NCBI GenBank assembly: GCA_039707465.1
Contig: CM077649.1
Location: forward strand, 17,317,001 to 17,381,000
Length of the DNA: 64,000 nt
From: Rhabdophis nuchalis
Lineage: Eukaryota > Chordata > Lepidosauria > Squamata > Natricidae
Reading direction: 5' to 3'
The notes under the pieces are model-generated. The model was not told the origin of the DNA. It was given only the letters and a program-made list of their open reading frames with translations, and searched no databases. Every line of letters begins with the position of its first letter. Position 1 is the first letter of the stretch. Positions 32,197 through 44,829 of this stretch are shown here, piece after piece. A program made the position numbers and the translations under genes.

Positions 32197-32313
32197 CAGG
32201 AGTGGGCAAACTTTGCAACTTTAAGTCTGAAGGACTTCAGCTCCCAGACTTTTCTCCCAATTCTGGGAGGTGAAGTCCTTCAGACTTAAAGTTGCCAAGT
32301 TTGCCCACCCCTG
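32197..32313. mobile_element. Foldback hAT MITE (GTGGGCAAAC subtype), TSD GCCTAGGC
   Basis: CAGGAGTGGGCAAAC to GTTTGCCCACCCCTG; exact GCCTAGGC at 32189-32196 and 32314-32321. Same subtype as the half element at 11507. Confidence 0.9.
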
Positions 32314-32750
32314 GCCTAGGCTCTTTCTGATAACATTCATGTAATCCTGTTTACTCCATACATCCTTCTCCTAGTTTAGTGACTATATTCTCTTTTGTTG
32401 TCTTGGTCATTAAGCAAAATGGTTGCTAAGTGGACACATAATTGAGATGGAAGCTGCAAGAAGCACCGATTGCTACCATTTGATTTGGATAGATTTCCCT
32501 CATACAGTGTCCTGTGCCTGACATTATTGTTTTTGAACATGTAAATGTCTCTAGATATTTTCCATATACATGCAGTGATAATACTCTGATGATAAGGAAA
32601 AAGACTTGAGATCTATCCTTTTATCCCAGAAGTTCTCTGGGGATTCAACATAGTTCTGACCTCTATCTTAGTAGGCACTGTGGTAGCTAATATCAACATC
32701 ACCTCCTATCTTCCAGTGAAGTGCCTTTACATAATGCCCTCACCCATAAG
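32314..32750. other. Intergenic with a dispersed-repeat fragment
   Basis: About 32385-32460 (GGTCATTAAGCAAAATGGTTGC) belongs to the same diverged family as 41640-41745 and 58375-58560. The rest is unrecognised. Confidence 0.4.
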
Positions 32751-33002
32751 CAGAGGTAATATTCAGCAGGTTCTGACCAGTTCTGGAAAACCGGTAGCAG
32801 AAATTTTGAGTAGTTCAGAGAATACTACCACCATCTATTATCTGCCTCCTGAGTCCCAGCTGATCGGTAGGAAATGGGGATTTTTCAGTAACCTTTCCCT
32901 GGAGTGGGGAGGAAATAGAAATTTTACAATATCCTTCCCCCACCACACCCACCAAGCGACGCCCACAGAACTGGTAGTAAAGGTTTTTGAATCCAACCAC
33001 TG
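32751..33002 (-). mobile_element. hAT MITE, reverse orientation
   Basis: CAGAGGTAATATTCAGCAGG to TTGAATCCAACCACTG; the interior (TCCCTGGAGTGGGGAGG, CAGCTGATCGG) is the reverse of 39254-39440. Target duplication weak (5 of 8). Confidence 0.65.
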
Positions 33003-33448
33003 GCCCTAATTCTCATTAAGTGTGAGATGGTACGGTCCTACAGCTTGTGTTCTTAATGGCAGGAAAAATATAATTAAAAAATAAAAGGACACACGAGTCC
33101 AAAGTTATTACATAAATCTACCCTTTATTATCCTATTCTGTTAATATTTGCTGATTATCTATTTCTAGAATGGGTATAAGAGAAATGTAATATAAAAGAA
33201 AGAAAGAAATAATGGAGGACAATTCTTCACTCACTGTCATTTGAATTAGAAATGAAGTCCATTATTATTTCAATATATTTATTAGTAAGGAAAATAAGCA
33301 TGTCAGTAAGAGTCCTCTTACAACAAAGGCTTTTGACCCAGAAAAGTCATATATTTATAAAATAAAAGCATTGATCCTGTCTCCCTTGGGTTTTTTTTTT
33401 AAGTCTACACAGAGTTTCCTGTTTTTCTCTCTATTGTTCCACTATTTC
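33003..33448. other. Intergenic, nothing recognised
   Basis: AT-rich; no features. Confidence 0.45.
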
Positions 33449-33625
33449 AATACAAATTTAATTTAATTTATTTCGATTTATAGAACCACCCTTCTCCATC
33501 GAAATGGACCCAGGGCGGTGCACAGGGAGTTAAAATCGATAAATAACAATAAATACAGAGTAACTAAAATAGATTAAACTAAAAAAACTGTGCTAAAACA
33601 TCCCATTAAAATTCTAAAATACATT
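33449..33625 (-). mobile_element. L2 3'-end remnant, antisense
   Basis: AATTTATTTCGATTTATAGAACCACCCTTCTCC...GACCCAGGGCGGTGCACAGGG is the reversed L2 end. Confidence 0.8.
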
Positions 33626-33854
33626 TACTCATTGGCTAAGCTCATTGGCTAAGCAAAGAGTTTAGCAATGTTAGACTTATGTCTTCTAAATCATTTCAAG
33701 TTATCTGAGAAAGTTTTTAAAAGCAAGGATGAAGCAGCTTTGTGTATTATATTTTTCTAGACAAAAGAAATGGGCACTATTCTCTTTTCAATTTCACATA
33801 ATAATGGTATTTGCTCATGGGTTCTTTTTCATTTGTGTCAATGTCCACTTACGC

Positions 33855-34204
33855 CAGTGCTTCTCAAATAGTGGGGCGGGCCCCCCAGGGGGGGCGCGAG
33901 GCTCCGTAAAGGGGGGCGCGTTTGACCTCAGCAGTTTAGTTTAATTAAGGATTTAATTTTTTTTAAATTTCTAATGCACTTTAAATCTTTTCTGCTACAG
34001 TTAATAAAGCTATTCTTTGTTGTAAATTGATCCACATTTCTTTCTTTTTTTATTCTCTTATACGTTAATAAGGATACAGTGTTATGCAGAGGTGTACTTA
34101 TAACAATTTTATAGACAAATGATACTATTTACAGTCGCGCGGGGGGCGCGAAATGTTTTCTTCTTCCTAGGGGGGGCATGACAGAAAATAATTGAGAAGC
34201 ACTG
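33855..34204. mobile_element. Non-autonomous hAT element (CAGTGCTTCTCAA), TSD ACTTACGC
   Basis: CAGTGCTTCTCAAATAGTGG to AATAATTGAGAAGCACTG; exact ACTTACGC at 33847-33854 and 34205-34212. GGGGGGCGCG blocks sit near both ends and an AT-rich core between. No transposase. Confidence 0.88.
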
Positions 34205-34559
34205 ACTTACGCCAACCTTTCAGTTAACTTTCAATTGACTTTATTTTCAAACTCATCTTCAGTTCAATATTTCAAAGGAAGAAAAAAGAACAGAAAGGCA
34301 AAACAAGCATAATTTCTTTCAAATTCATCCAGAAAAAAAGGAAGAGGAAAAAGGAGCAATTCAAAGAAGTTTTAAAAAAATGATTTGGAAATATATATTT
34401 TACTCTAAACAAGTTTAAATCTCCACAACCAGATCAATTACATCTGGGAATCTGGAAAAAGAGTCTGGAAGACATTCTGGTATCCCTTATCCTTCATAAT
34501 TTTTGACAAATTATGGAGGATAAGAGTAGGGCCAGAAGATCAGAGAAGGACAGATTGCT

Positions 34560-35070
34560 GTTAACATTTTCAAGAATAGTGAAAATATGACTTGATAACT
34601 ACAGACTGGTCAGCTTGACTTTAGTACTGGTCAGAACTCTGGAATAGATTATAAAATAATTTATAAGCATTTAGAAAAGAATGTATTGTTTGGCAGGATA
34701 TTCCAAGAGTTTATCAAGAATAAAGCATGCCAAACCAAATTGATCTCTTTTTTTGATAGAATAATCAGTTTAGTTAACCACAAAAATGCTGTGAAAATAG
34801 TGTACCTTGACTTCAAAAAAGATTTTTCAAATCTTCCCATGACATTCTGTCAGAAAAAAATGACAACATGTGGGCTGAGCTATGATATCATTAGTTGGAC
34901 ACAAATCTCTTTGAACAAATGGAATCAGTGAATATATATCAATGAACAAATCTAGAGGAAGAAGTGCTGAGTGACTAAGATTCCAGTCTAGGTCTTTACT
35001 GTTCAATGCACCCATAAATGATTTGCATTACAGGCTTTCAAATTTCAAGATAAGACAGAAACTAGGGATG
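34560..35070 (+). pseudogene. Old CR1 reverse-transcriptase remnant
   Basis: Decayed frames carry KNKACQTKLISFFDRI and VKIVYLDFKKDFSNLP, where intact CR1 has the YLDFSKAFDTVPH block, then TTCGLSYDIISW. Later GTCAGTCTAGGTCTTTACTG corresponds to the catalytic-loop region. Several stops and frameshifts; inactive and older than the 26870 copy. Confidence 0.75.
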
Positions 35071-35162
35071 CAGAAGTACTGAGTACTAAGGTACTGAACA
35101 TTTTATACTGTAGGATCAAATTTTAGGTGGACCTTGATGAGCTGGAACAATTTCTGATTTAC

Positions 35163-35935
35163 TACCATGTGGCAGCCGTGGCCAGGGGGGCGTTCCATCA
35201 GGTACATCTGATGCGCCAATTGCTCCCCTTACTGGACCGGCTGCCCTTCGCACAGTCACTCAAGCACTCGTGACATCCCGACTTGACTACTGTAATGCTC
35301 TCTACATGGGGCTCCCCTTGAGGTGCACTCGAAAGCTACAGCTAGTCCAGAATGCGGCCGCGCGGGTGATTACGGGAGCCTCCAGATACTCCCACATAAC
35401 ACCGCTCCTGCGCAAGCTGCACTGGCTACCTGTGGCCTTTCGGATGCGCTTCAAGGTTTTGACAACCATCTTTAAAGCGCTCCATGGCTCGGGACCTAGT
35501 TATATGCGAGATCGTCTCCTGCCCCATACATCCCTTCATCCGATCCGCTCCCACAGAGAGGGCCTTCTCAGGATGCCGTCGGTCAGGCAATGCCGGTTGG
35601 CGACACCCAGGGGAAGGGCCTTCTCTGTGGCGGACCCTACCCTTTGGAACGACTTACCCCCTGAACTACGTACCATTTCAGACCTCCGCTTCTTCCGCCA
35701 GTGTCTTAAGACACACCTTTTCCATCAAGCCAGCCTAGTGTAACCTCCCGTTGTGACTGCTCTTAGATAGTTTTAATTTGGGGGATTTTAAACGATTTTA
35801 GCACAGGGTAGGAATTTAATATGTTTTTAAATTTTGTATTTTGTTATATTTGTTATGTTTTAAATTTCCTGTGCGCCGCCCTGGGTTCTTTTTGGAGAAA
35901 GTGCGGGGTATAAATTTGATTTTTTTTTTTAAAGG
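35163..35935 (+). mobile_element. L2 LINE 3' portion with long coding remnant
   Basis: A 157-codon open stretch (35270-35743) encodes the L2 reverse-transcriptase C-terminus: [59 protein letters not shown]. The 3' end has TGCGCCGCCCTGGG...GCGGGGTATAAATTTGATT. 5' truncated within the reverse transcriptase, otherwise little decayed. Confidence 0.93.
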
Positions 35936-36420
35936 TCCAATTTAAGATGTTGGTTACCTTTAAATCCCTTTATGGCATGGGATCAGGTTACCCGAGGAAC
36001 TATCTCCCCCAATGGAATTGGCTTGGCCCACTTGCTCCAGCAGAAGGTATATGCTGCAGACCTAATTGACCAAGGAATTTTAGGAGAAATTTCAGCCCAG
36101 AAGAAAAAGTGTTTCTTCCATGACACCCACCCTTTGGAACATTGTGTCCTCGCTGTGAGAACTTCCACCATATTTTTGACCTTCTGAAAGGAGTTGAAAA
36201 CATGGCTCTGCCAATTGGGGCCCAATGGATACACTCCGAAGACCCTCACCTTTCCATGTTGTATATGCACTGGTTCCTTTCTTGTCTACCTTTTTTGTTA
36301 ATTCTTAATGTTTTAATGTTTTTAATATTTTAATATTACTTGTTTTATATTGTTTTATGATGTTGCAAGCTGCCCAGAGTCATTCAACAATAAGATGGAT
36401 GGTATATAAATATATAAAGT
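35936..36420 (+). mobile_element. Older L2-related 3' end
   Basis: ACCTTTAAATCCCTTTATGGCATGGG...CCACCCTTTGGAACA and the 3' block AAGCTGCCCAGAGTCATTC...GGTATATAAATATATAAA match the L2 layout at lower similarity. It directly follows the younger L2 copy, so the younger one inserted at or beside it. Confidence 0.7.
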
Positions 36421-38002
36421 CATAACTCAGCAAGATGAATTTCTTGAGGCACAATATAACATTCTTTGTTTAGTTGGACAAAAGCTAATACATGAATGTT
36501 GAATTGAGCAGCAATACATGTGAAAATCTAGATTTTGAAAGTTCTTACATTAAAAATACTTCAGTCCCCTTTTCTTAAGTAATAGTTCCTGCATTTCTTT
36601 ATCAAAATCTTTATCAAAAATTTTTCCATTCCTAAGAGGTCTTTAAAGTGTGTGCATAAGGCATCCGTGTGCCTGCCGTCCATCTCCTAATATTCCCTTG
36701 TATTCATATTCATTTCATGTATTAATAATCATGTTTATACTTATATCTGTTACCTAATTCATGCTTGATGAAATATATAAATAAAATTTAAAAATGTAAT
36801 CTTCCATACCATTTACAAGCATCCAAAGATGTATAGTGTCAAAATCAAGATAAATACTTCCTCTTCTATGTACGTAGGTCAAACTGCAACTAGTCTATTG
36901 TGTTTTAGATATTTCACTTTAGGAATATAATTGACAAACTAGTGTCCCCAGAGGAGAGCAACCAATATAAAAAAAAAACTGCCTGAAAATATTTGTAGGG
37001 ACCTGGTTGGAGGTGTTGGGTATGTTTAGATAAGGATTTGAAAAAGAAAATACTTAAAAGAGGAAGATATAACTGTCCTCAAATAACTGAAACGTTGTTA
37101 TAAAGACAAAATCTACACAAAATTTTCAGACAGTAAGGTTTTATACAATATATGTGATTTATTTTCACACTTAACCTTACAAGAGGTCTACTTCTCTAGT
37201 AAATACAAGATGGAATCACAGTCCAAGCAATAGCCACAAATGAAAGCCCAGTGCTTAGAGAATAGCATACAATACATACATCTATAACCTTTGCAAAGTG
37301 CAACACAATCCTCTTTTTCCTGTAGTTAAAATCCCATCTTGTACATTCCTTTCCCACAAGCTATTGAACCCTGAGTAATCTTTTAGCAAACATTATTCAT
37401 TCTGTTATGGAACACCTATTTTTAGATTCCAATTTATATTGTTGTAGCTATTTCCAGAGAAAGGTCAACGGTAGTACAGCAGACTTGGTTTGATAAATTA
37501 TAATGATCCACATCTGTAATGACAACTTGCTAATCCCGAGAGTTGTACTTTTGTATGCTGTATTAGTGATTGGCGTATCAGTAAAATTAGAATGAAAGGA
37601 AAAGAAACACATTTGTAAATTTCAAATAACGTTTCCTGGGATGTAATTTCAGTGGAAGCCATCAACACTTAGATATCATTTTAGCTTTTCTAGTCTCCAG
37701 GCTTCCTGGAAAATCCAACAATTCCTTCTATCCTGTCACATTAGAGAAAAATAAGACATGGTGCCCCTGATTTCTTCTTTCCCCTTCCTCTTTTGCCTGA
37801 TTCCTCTTTCCACAGCCTAGATAGTTTATTGGCTCTTCTCCATCACATTTGTGCTCTCACATAACCCCTTTGTAGACTGTCACCTGAAAAGTTGCAAAAT
37901 ATGGCCTGTAATTTGAGACTGTAGGCAAATAGCATATTATCTCCATGCATAATAAAATTGATTGGTTAATTTAACCTGGTTTATGTTCTACTCCCGAGAG
38001 TC
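36421..38002. other. Intergenic, nothing recognised
   Basis: 1.6 kb of AT-rich unique sequence with no repeat or exon signature. Confidence 0.45.
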
Positions 38003-38200
38003 AATTTGATATAGTGGTTAAGGAATCAGACTACAGACCAGGGACGATTAGTTCTCATCCTGCCTTAGGCACAAAACCAGTTGGGCTCTTTTCTCTCAGC
38101 CCTGGGAAAGAGGCAATAGCAAACCACTTCTGAAAGACCTTGCCGAAGAAACTGCAAGGACTTCCAGGCAGTCTCTTCCAGGAGTCTTATATTCCAATAA
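38003..38200 (+). mobile_element. Sauria-type tRNA SINE
   Basis: TTTGATATAGTGGTTAAGG (A-box region), TTCTCATCCTGCCTTAGGC (B-box region), then TTGGGCTCTTTTCTCTCAGCC, GCAAACCACTTCTG and CAGGCAGTCTCTTCC. Diverged. Confidence 0.75.
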
Positions 38201-38230
38201 TTATTGACTCTAAGCTCACGTTGTCACAGT

Positions 38231-38335
38231 GGTGTCATGTGATGTATTGGGACTTTTCCCCCCCTTCGCTAAACCAGGCATGGGCGTGGCCAGCGTGAGA
38301 TGCATCTGGCCCCTGGGCCGCGAGTTTGACAGCTC
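38231..38335. mobile_element. hAT fragment (GAGTTTGACAGC end)
   Basis: CAGTGGTGTCATGTGATG to GGGCCGCGAGTTTGACAGC; resembles a shortened relative of the 40013-40458 element. No clean target duplication. Confidence 0.5.
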
Positions 38336-39253
38336 TAAACAGATTACATATCCTATGTCCATAGGTTTAAAAAGGTTAAAGTTATGTTGCTTATATAATA
38401 TACCTTAAAACCAGGTGTTATTTGTAGCAATACAGTATTTCACAAATAAGTTTTATGTACAAAGAATCATTTCTAGAAATAAGTCTACCTTAGAATAAAC
38501 CTAGATGCACACATTTTTTGCAGCCATTGCATGCAGCCCATAACCAGGTGTTTCGAACTTTTTTTGACCTTAAGAACAGATGTTGCCATTTGATAACTGT
38601 AATTCAACAACTGGATCCATAAGATATAGATGAAGATTTCAAATCACAATTCCATCATTCTTGTTAGCCTACAAATTATGATCCTACTATCTTGCCTGCT
38701 AATTTTTGCTACCATCATCTATCTTCCATGAGGGACTTTACTTAGCATCTTGTTCTTTATGCCAGTCTGTGAGAAAGAATTGACTCCCACAACTTCCATA
38801 ATGATCTTGTGACATAAAGTCTTATGGCTAGAGGTCTTAGCACTTCTTCCTTTAGGCAATAAACTAATTTTGCAAAAGCAGATATGATATACAAAGATAT
38901 AATAGATATATCCAAAGCCTGCTGTAGAAAAAAAGCATTCAGGGCTCATGGCAGATGGCTTTCAAGTTTAATATTATCTCTTAGCAAGGAGAAATATTAT
39001 CTCTTTACCAAGAACAGTAAATGTTCCACTTGTCCTGAAATTGCACAAAATGTTCTACTTGTGCAGAGAAAAAAAGCATATGATCAAATAAGACTTTTAT
39101 TACATACAGACAAAAATTAACACCTAATATAATGTTTGAGTAAACTTGTTACCTATTTTTAGAGATAACCTGAATATTGAAGCGAAGTCTTCTGCTCCTT
39201 TCTCCTTGGTTTTTACCCAGATGTTCTTCAAAGATGTTGGGAGACAATACAAC
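38336..39253. other. Intergenic, nothing recognised
   Basis: AT-rich unique sequence. Confidence 0.4.
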
Positions 39254-39445
39254 CAGTGGTGGAGATTCAATTTTTTTTACTATGGGTGTGGCATGGTGGG
39301 TGTGGCAGGGGAAGGATACTGTAAAATCTCCATTCCCTCCCGACTCCAGGGGAAGGTTACTGCAAAATCCACATTTCCTCCCAACCAGCTGGGACTTGGG
39401 AGGCAGAGAATGGTATCATTTTTTGCTCCATCTAGAGGAAAAGGG
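39254..39445 (+). mobile_element. hAT MITE, 3' truncated
   Basis: CAGTGGTGGAGATTCAATTT, TGTGGCATGGTGGGTGTGGC, CCAGGGGAAGGTTACTGC; the same family as 32751-33002 in the other orientation. The right terminus is missing. Confidence 0.65.
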
Positions 39446-40012
39446 TTGTAACAATCTGCCTTTTACTAGAAAGAACCTCTCTCTAAATATTTATTAAAAT
39501 ACAATTATATGGCAAATAAGCTGACAGGATAGTGGCAGGATTGTAAATTATAATGTAGTTGATAATACTAAAAAAATAGAGACCTTAAAAGATTATTAAA
39601 CTACTTAGTCACAATAAGAACAGATCAGAAGGCATAGTATAGAAAACAGAGTGGGACAAAAGTGGATCAAAAATAATCGAGGTAATAATTAAAATTAAAT
39701 CAACTGAGCTTAGTAACTTTGGTGCAATAATTACAACTTTCCCATCTCAACATTGTAATTCTGCAACAACTTTTGGAATGGTTCTCAGCCTGTCAAACAT
39801 CCATTCCACTCACAATGTTGCAAGAGGATATTGAAAGGAAGGATTGGTCTATTGTTGGACTAACAAATGTAAAACTACCTTAAGGGCAGTTAAGTGCAGA
39901 ATAGTTAGTCAGTGTTCAAATTAGAACTTGCTTTAGGTTTACCTTCACTGTTTCTTTTGTTAGTAATCCTCCTAATACATATATCTACACATAATTCATT
40001 TTGACGTTAGAG

Positions 40013-40458
40013 CAAGGTGTCAAACTGGATTTCTTCAAGGGCCAGATCATCATTGTAGTTCTCCTCTGTGCGCCAACAGGGGGGGATGGTGGGGAGGTGA
40101 GGAGAGATGGGACAGATGGCTCCTGCAGCACTTTACTGGCCAAAATGGGGCATGGTGTGTATGGGCAGGGGGCCTGTGTCTCCTTTTTGCCTTCCATGGC
40201 CTCCTGCAGCACTTTGCTGGCCAAAAACAGGCCCAAAATGAGCCAAAAACAGGCTGTGTGGTCCGTTTTCAGCTGATAGAGTGCTGCAGGAGACCATGGA
40301 GACAGAAAATGGGCCATGGGGGTCCCGCATGCAGCCTGTTTTAGCCAACAGAGGCACCACAGGTGGGTCCTGTTATATTTTCAGTCCAGCCCTATGGGCC
40401 AGATTTAAGCACCTCGCAGGCCAGCTCCAGACTGCAAGCCTTGAGTTTGATACCCTTG
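40013..40458. mobile_element. Non-autonomous hAT element, TSD CGTTAGAG/CTTTAGAG
   Basis: CAAGGTGTCAAACTGG to TTGAGTTTGATACCCTTG; 7 of 8 target bases agree. GC-rich interior with repeated CTCCTGCAGCACTTT blocks. Confidence 0.75.
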
Positions 40459-41861
40459 CTTTAGAGAATCTTTTTCTTTGATTCATACATTTTCCTTGTC
40501 ATGGGAATGTAATTTTAGTTTCATAGCCAATATCATAAACTGAAGAAACAGAGAGTCCCCCTTTTTATATTTCTTAAGGGTAGCAGAAGTTGCAACAGCA
40601 AACATTGGTATCAGGACAATTGCATAATTTCCCCCATGCTGGTACCTATAAGAAGTTACAATTGTTTTCACTACATTCTGTATTCTCTAATATACCAGTG
40701 CATTGATATTAAATTCTGTTTCATTTCAGCATATTAAACTGATTCTTAGAAGCAGAATAAAGATGAGAAATGTCAGTCTTCATATTTGTGTATGTATTAA
40801 AGTTTTGCTCAGAATATCATGTATGTTTAGATTCAAAACCAAGGTACATTATTATAGAAAACCTATTATGAATTTCCCAAAGTTGTATTTTTGTGTTTCA
40901 CTGAAGACAGCTATGAATTGATTAGAAAAAGGATGTTGTAAATTACTTTTTTGTATCTATCCCAAATATCTTCTTTAACCATATGCTCCAAGGCACACAA
41001 TTTAAGAGACTTCATAATTCTTTTCTTGAATGCTTGGAGAATATTTGACAAGAAACATCCATTAAATCTCAGCCTCAGAAAGTAATAACAATCATTGCCC
41101 TTATCAACTGCTCTTTCACCTCTTCTTTCCTGAAACTTACCTCAAAAAGTTTCTGTTTTCTGTTCTGCTACAGAAACATTCAAACTCCCTTAAAAATGTG
41201 TTGGCATATAGACAGAGATAGTCACATAGAAGTTAGAGATATTTGGTTACCAATTCAACTAGGAACTACAAGAATTTAATCAGGAGTTGGTTTTACTGCT
41301 CAAAGAAGTAATTCAAAAACAAAATATCTACTATTATTATTCTGCAGGACACATAGTATAAAATCAATTAAAATCTTGTTCATGAAAGTAATTCATATAG
41401 TAGTTGCATTCACACAAAAAATATTATACTAGATTAATAAGTACTTTTGAACCATTTTGATTGAGCCTCATCCCTAAATTAGACAATAGCTTGGTTATTT
41501 GGAAAACTACTTTCTTAGTTTTCTCATTTCTTTATCTTAGATAAATATCTTAGGGATTGATGATATTACCTGCTTTGGTAATGAGATATCTGCAAGAATA
41601 GCACCACGGACCCCTCAACCATGTGATTTGCTCAACAAAAGCAAAAAGGTCATAAAATTGGGTGTGCCTCACCTAATGATCACATCACTTAGTGACAGAC
41701 ATTCCAGTCCCAATCGTGGGCATAACTCAAGAACTACCAGTATTCCCACTTTCGGAGAAACTGAAAAGTATGAGTAGAAAAAAGTAAAAATAAATAAATA
41801 AAAGGAACTTGCTGAATTAATAGTGAAGATTTCAGTTTTGTTTCCTTTGTATTGTCTATTA
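40459..41861. other. Intergenic with a dispersed-repeat fragment
   Basis: About 41640-41745 (CACCTAATGATCACATCACTTAG, GGGCATAACTCAAGAACTACC) is a diverged copy of a family ending in a GTAAGTCGAGGACTACC-like block. Remainder unrecognised. Confidence 0.45.
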
Positions 41862-42096
41862 CAGTGATGGCGAACCTATGGCACGCGTGCCACAGGTGGC
41901 ACGCGGAGCCATTTGGCAGGGCACGTGAGGCGTTGCCCTGTCAGCTGGCCAGCGCGCATGCGCGCACTTCTGAGGTGAGTAAAATGAGGACCCAGATTGT
42001 TGGGGGCAATAGGCTGACTCTGCAAACAGCTTAGAGAGGGCTGTAAAGCACTGTGAAGTGGTATATACGTCTAAGTGCTATTGCCAGTGTTATTTT
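41862..42096 (+). mobile_element. hAT left end (CAGTGATGGCGAACC) joined to a retroposon tail
   Basis: 41862 to about 41980 is the left end of the OC1-like element family (CAGTGATGGCGAACCTATGG, GTGCCACAGGTGGCACGCG). It then passes into GGACCCAGATTGTTGGGGGC and AGCTTAGAGAGGGCTGTAAAG, a retroposon 3' tail. The right hAT end is absent. Confidence 0.65.
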
Positions 42097-42498
42097 GCTT
42101 TACAAAATCCTTATATTATTCCGTCTTCAAAATAATGCCATATTCATGGTTAGCAATGGATCTTTCATGACAATGCTAGAGCATGTAAACCAGAGCCAAA
42201 AGATATTTAACAGATATTTCCTAGATTGATTGGTGGGTTGAGCTTTAATTCTCTGGAGGAAGTATTTACCCAGTGTTAAAGCAATATTAGGACAATAATT
42301 ATTTTCTTTTATAAATACTCTGCAACCCTTGTAACTTGTATGATATTCTCAGTTCTCTGTTCTTGAAGTATTTGCTTATCATTCTCCCTAGCTAGTTTAA
42401 TTATGGAACTGAAGGAATTCTGTGATATTAACTCCATAGTATATTATATTTCTATCAGGTAAAGCTCTGAGAAAGCTCTCTTCGGTATCCCCTTCTCC

Positions 42499-42980
42499 AT
42501 TATTTGTTTGTTTGTTTGTTTGTTTGTTTGTCAAACATGTACAAGACAACAAGTATAGGTATGAACATAAACATGAACAAAGGAAGTAAATACAGATAAA
42601 TGGGAGCAATAAGACAGGGATGGTAGGCGTGCTGGTGCACTTATGCATACCCCCTTTACGGACTTCTTAAGAATGGGGTGGGGTCCATGGTAGGCAGTTT
42701 GCGATTGAAGCTGAGAGGGTTTGAGGCTGTAACAATGGAGTTGGGTAGAGCATTTCAGGCATTGACCACTCTGTTGCTGAAGTCGTATTTTCTGCAAACA
42801 AGTTTGGAGCAGTTTACCATGAGTTTGTATTAATTGTTTGCCTGTGTATTATAGAGGTTGAAGCTGAAGAAGTCATTGACAGGTAAGACATTGTAGCAGG
42901 CAATTTTGTGTACTATGCTTAGATCAAACGGCAGGAGGCACAGTTCCAGATTGACCAAGCCCAAAATTTCAAGCTTGGTG
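42499..42980 (-). mobile_element. Non-LTR LINE 3' end, antisense, with (TTTG)n tail
   Basis: A TTTG repeat at 42502-42531, then reverse-strand remnants of a reverse-transcriptase C-terminus (ACCACTCTGTTGCTGAAG region reads FSNRVVNAWNALPNS on the minus strand). LINE clade not assigned. The upstream side ends next to a foldback MITE. Confidence 0.6.
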
Positions 42981-42988
42981 GTATGGGG

Positions 42989-43098
42989 CAGGGGTCTGCA
43001 AAGTTGGCTCTTTTAAGACGGGGGGGACTATGCTGGCTGGGGGATTCTGGGAGTTGAAGTCCCCCCCGTCTTAAAAGAGCCAACTTTGCAGATCCCTG
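42989..43098. mobile_element. Foldback hAT MITE, TSD GTATGGGG/GTATAGGG
   Basis: CAGGGGTCTGCAAAGTTGGC to GCCAACTTTGCAGATCCCTG; arms shortened at the centre; 7 of 8 target bases. Confidence 0.85.
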
Positions 43099-44403
43099 GT
43101 ATAGGGAATTCTATTGTGAATCTCCTTTGTCATAGTGATTTGTCATATTTGTCATATGATTGCCATTATTTTTGGCTTCCCCTGACACATAATCAAACTT
43201 ATTACTCAGATTATCTCACTGTGGAAAGTAAAAAGAATCAATAATCTACCCTTCATTCTCACTAGATAGTTTATTTAATAGCAGCAGCAGAATGTGACAA
43301 GGATAAAAAAAAATAAAGTACATAAAATGGAATTGGAACATCAAAAATGTTTACAAATGTACCAATGGAAATTCTATGTATGTTATTCGGAAAATATTGG
43401 TCTCTTTTAAACTTATACAGATGAATTCAAATTTTTCTTTCCTCTTTCCGCTTGCCCCTGACTCCCTTTTCTTCACGGAATAAAAAAAGACATTTTAAAA
43501 CAGAACTGGTGCCCTGGAAACAAAACCATAAACAAAATTCTTGATAGAGACAAAACCATGGGCAAAAGCCAAATGGAAATTATTCATCAAGGAACAAGAA
43601 AATTCTGGACAGTACTTCTTACTCATCAGTTTTCTGGCTGAAACTCTAAAACTTGGGTTGCATTATTGAGGGCTAACACTGTTCTTAACTAGAATAGAAA
43701 CCTATAACTAGCACACGTATTAGAACTACTAATCCTAAATTTGAATCCTACCAAATGTTTTTGAGATATGGAAAAGAGCTTGCAAAGCTATTATGCAGCT
43801 CTGGGTCTTAGTGACCAGAATTTGATTATCTTTAGAGCCTGAACTTTCCTTCTTAAAAAAAAAAAAGGCAAAGGGACCAATTGAGAAGCGGGGAGAGTTA
43901 AAGCAGCTTCAATCCATGAGCACATCAGTAAATCTCAAGGAAGGTATTGCAAAATAAGTATTCTTGGGGAAAAAAATATAGGTTTTTTCAAAGTCAATTT
44001 GTTGCAGGAAAATAATACTGATATTATTGGAATCAATAATAATCATCTCTTTTTATGATGGTGATTCTAAGCAGCAATAACTAAGCTGTAGAAGAATATA
44101 ATTTTAACTGAAAACAAGAACAAGGAGCTATGACAAATGTTAAAAAACACTTCTAATTAAGGCTATGTTTTCCTTTTGTTTTAAAATCTGTTACATATCA
44201 TCATTACTTTTCAATAAGCCTTTAAGGCATATTGAATAACTTAATTTAAAGCAGTAATGTAACTTATACATTTAAGCTGCATCTCAGTTGAACTCATAAT
44301 AAAAGCTAAGGAAAATAAAATGAAGGAAATGTTAGACAAGATATAAATACACTGCATATACAAAAGACATAAATGATTCAGTTCATCTATAACTATTTAT
44401 ACA
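43099..44403. other. Intergenic, nothing recognised
   Basis: AT-rich unique sequence, an A run at 43856-43866. Confidence 0.45.
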
Positions 44404-44411
44404 GTTCGTGG

Positions 44412-44581
44412 CAGTGGTGGGTTTCTGCAGGCTCGCACCTACTCGCAAGAGCCGGATGGTTAAATTTAGAGAACCGGTGAGAGGGGATTCCACCGGCGGA
44501 CCCAGAAGTAAGTCTGGCCCGCCGCTGCCAGTAACCCAATGGGAAAAAAGGAAAGGAAGGCAGAAAGTAAGAAAGGAAGGA

Positions 44582-44629
<48 letters not shown>

Positions 44630-44829
44630 CAGAAAGAAAGACAGAAAGAAAGAATTTATCATCACAATTGAGCCCAAATTTTGGTTGCTAAGCAAGAGCG
44701 TTGTTAAATGAGTTTCACCACATTTTACAAGTTGGCCACTCCCACCCTGTCACATGACTGCCAAGCCACGCCCACAAAATAGGCCACACCTAGAGAGTAG
44801 GTTCTAAAAAAATTTGAAACCCACCACTG
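44412..44829. mobile_element. Non-autonomous hAT element (CAGTGGTGGGTTTC) with (GAAA)n, TSD GTTCGTGG
   Basis: CAGTGGTGGGTTTC to GAAACCCACCACTG; exact GTTCGTGG at 44404-44411 and 44830-44837. A GAAA tract at about 44579-44653 lies inside, followed by AATTGAGCCCAAATTTTGG and GTTGGCCACTCCCACC also seen in 25382-25868. Confidence 0.9.
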
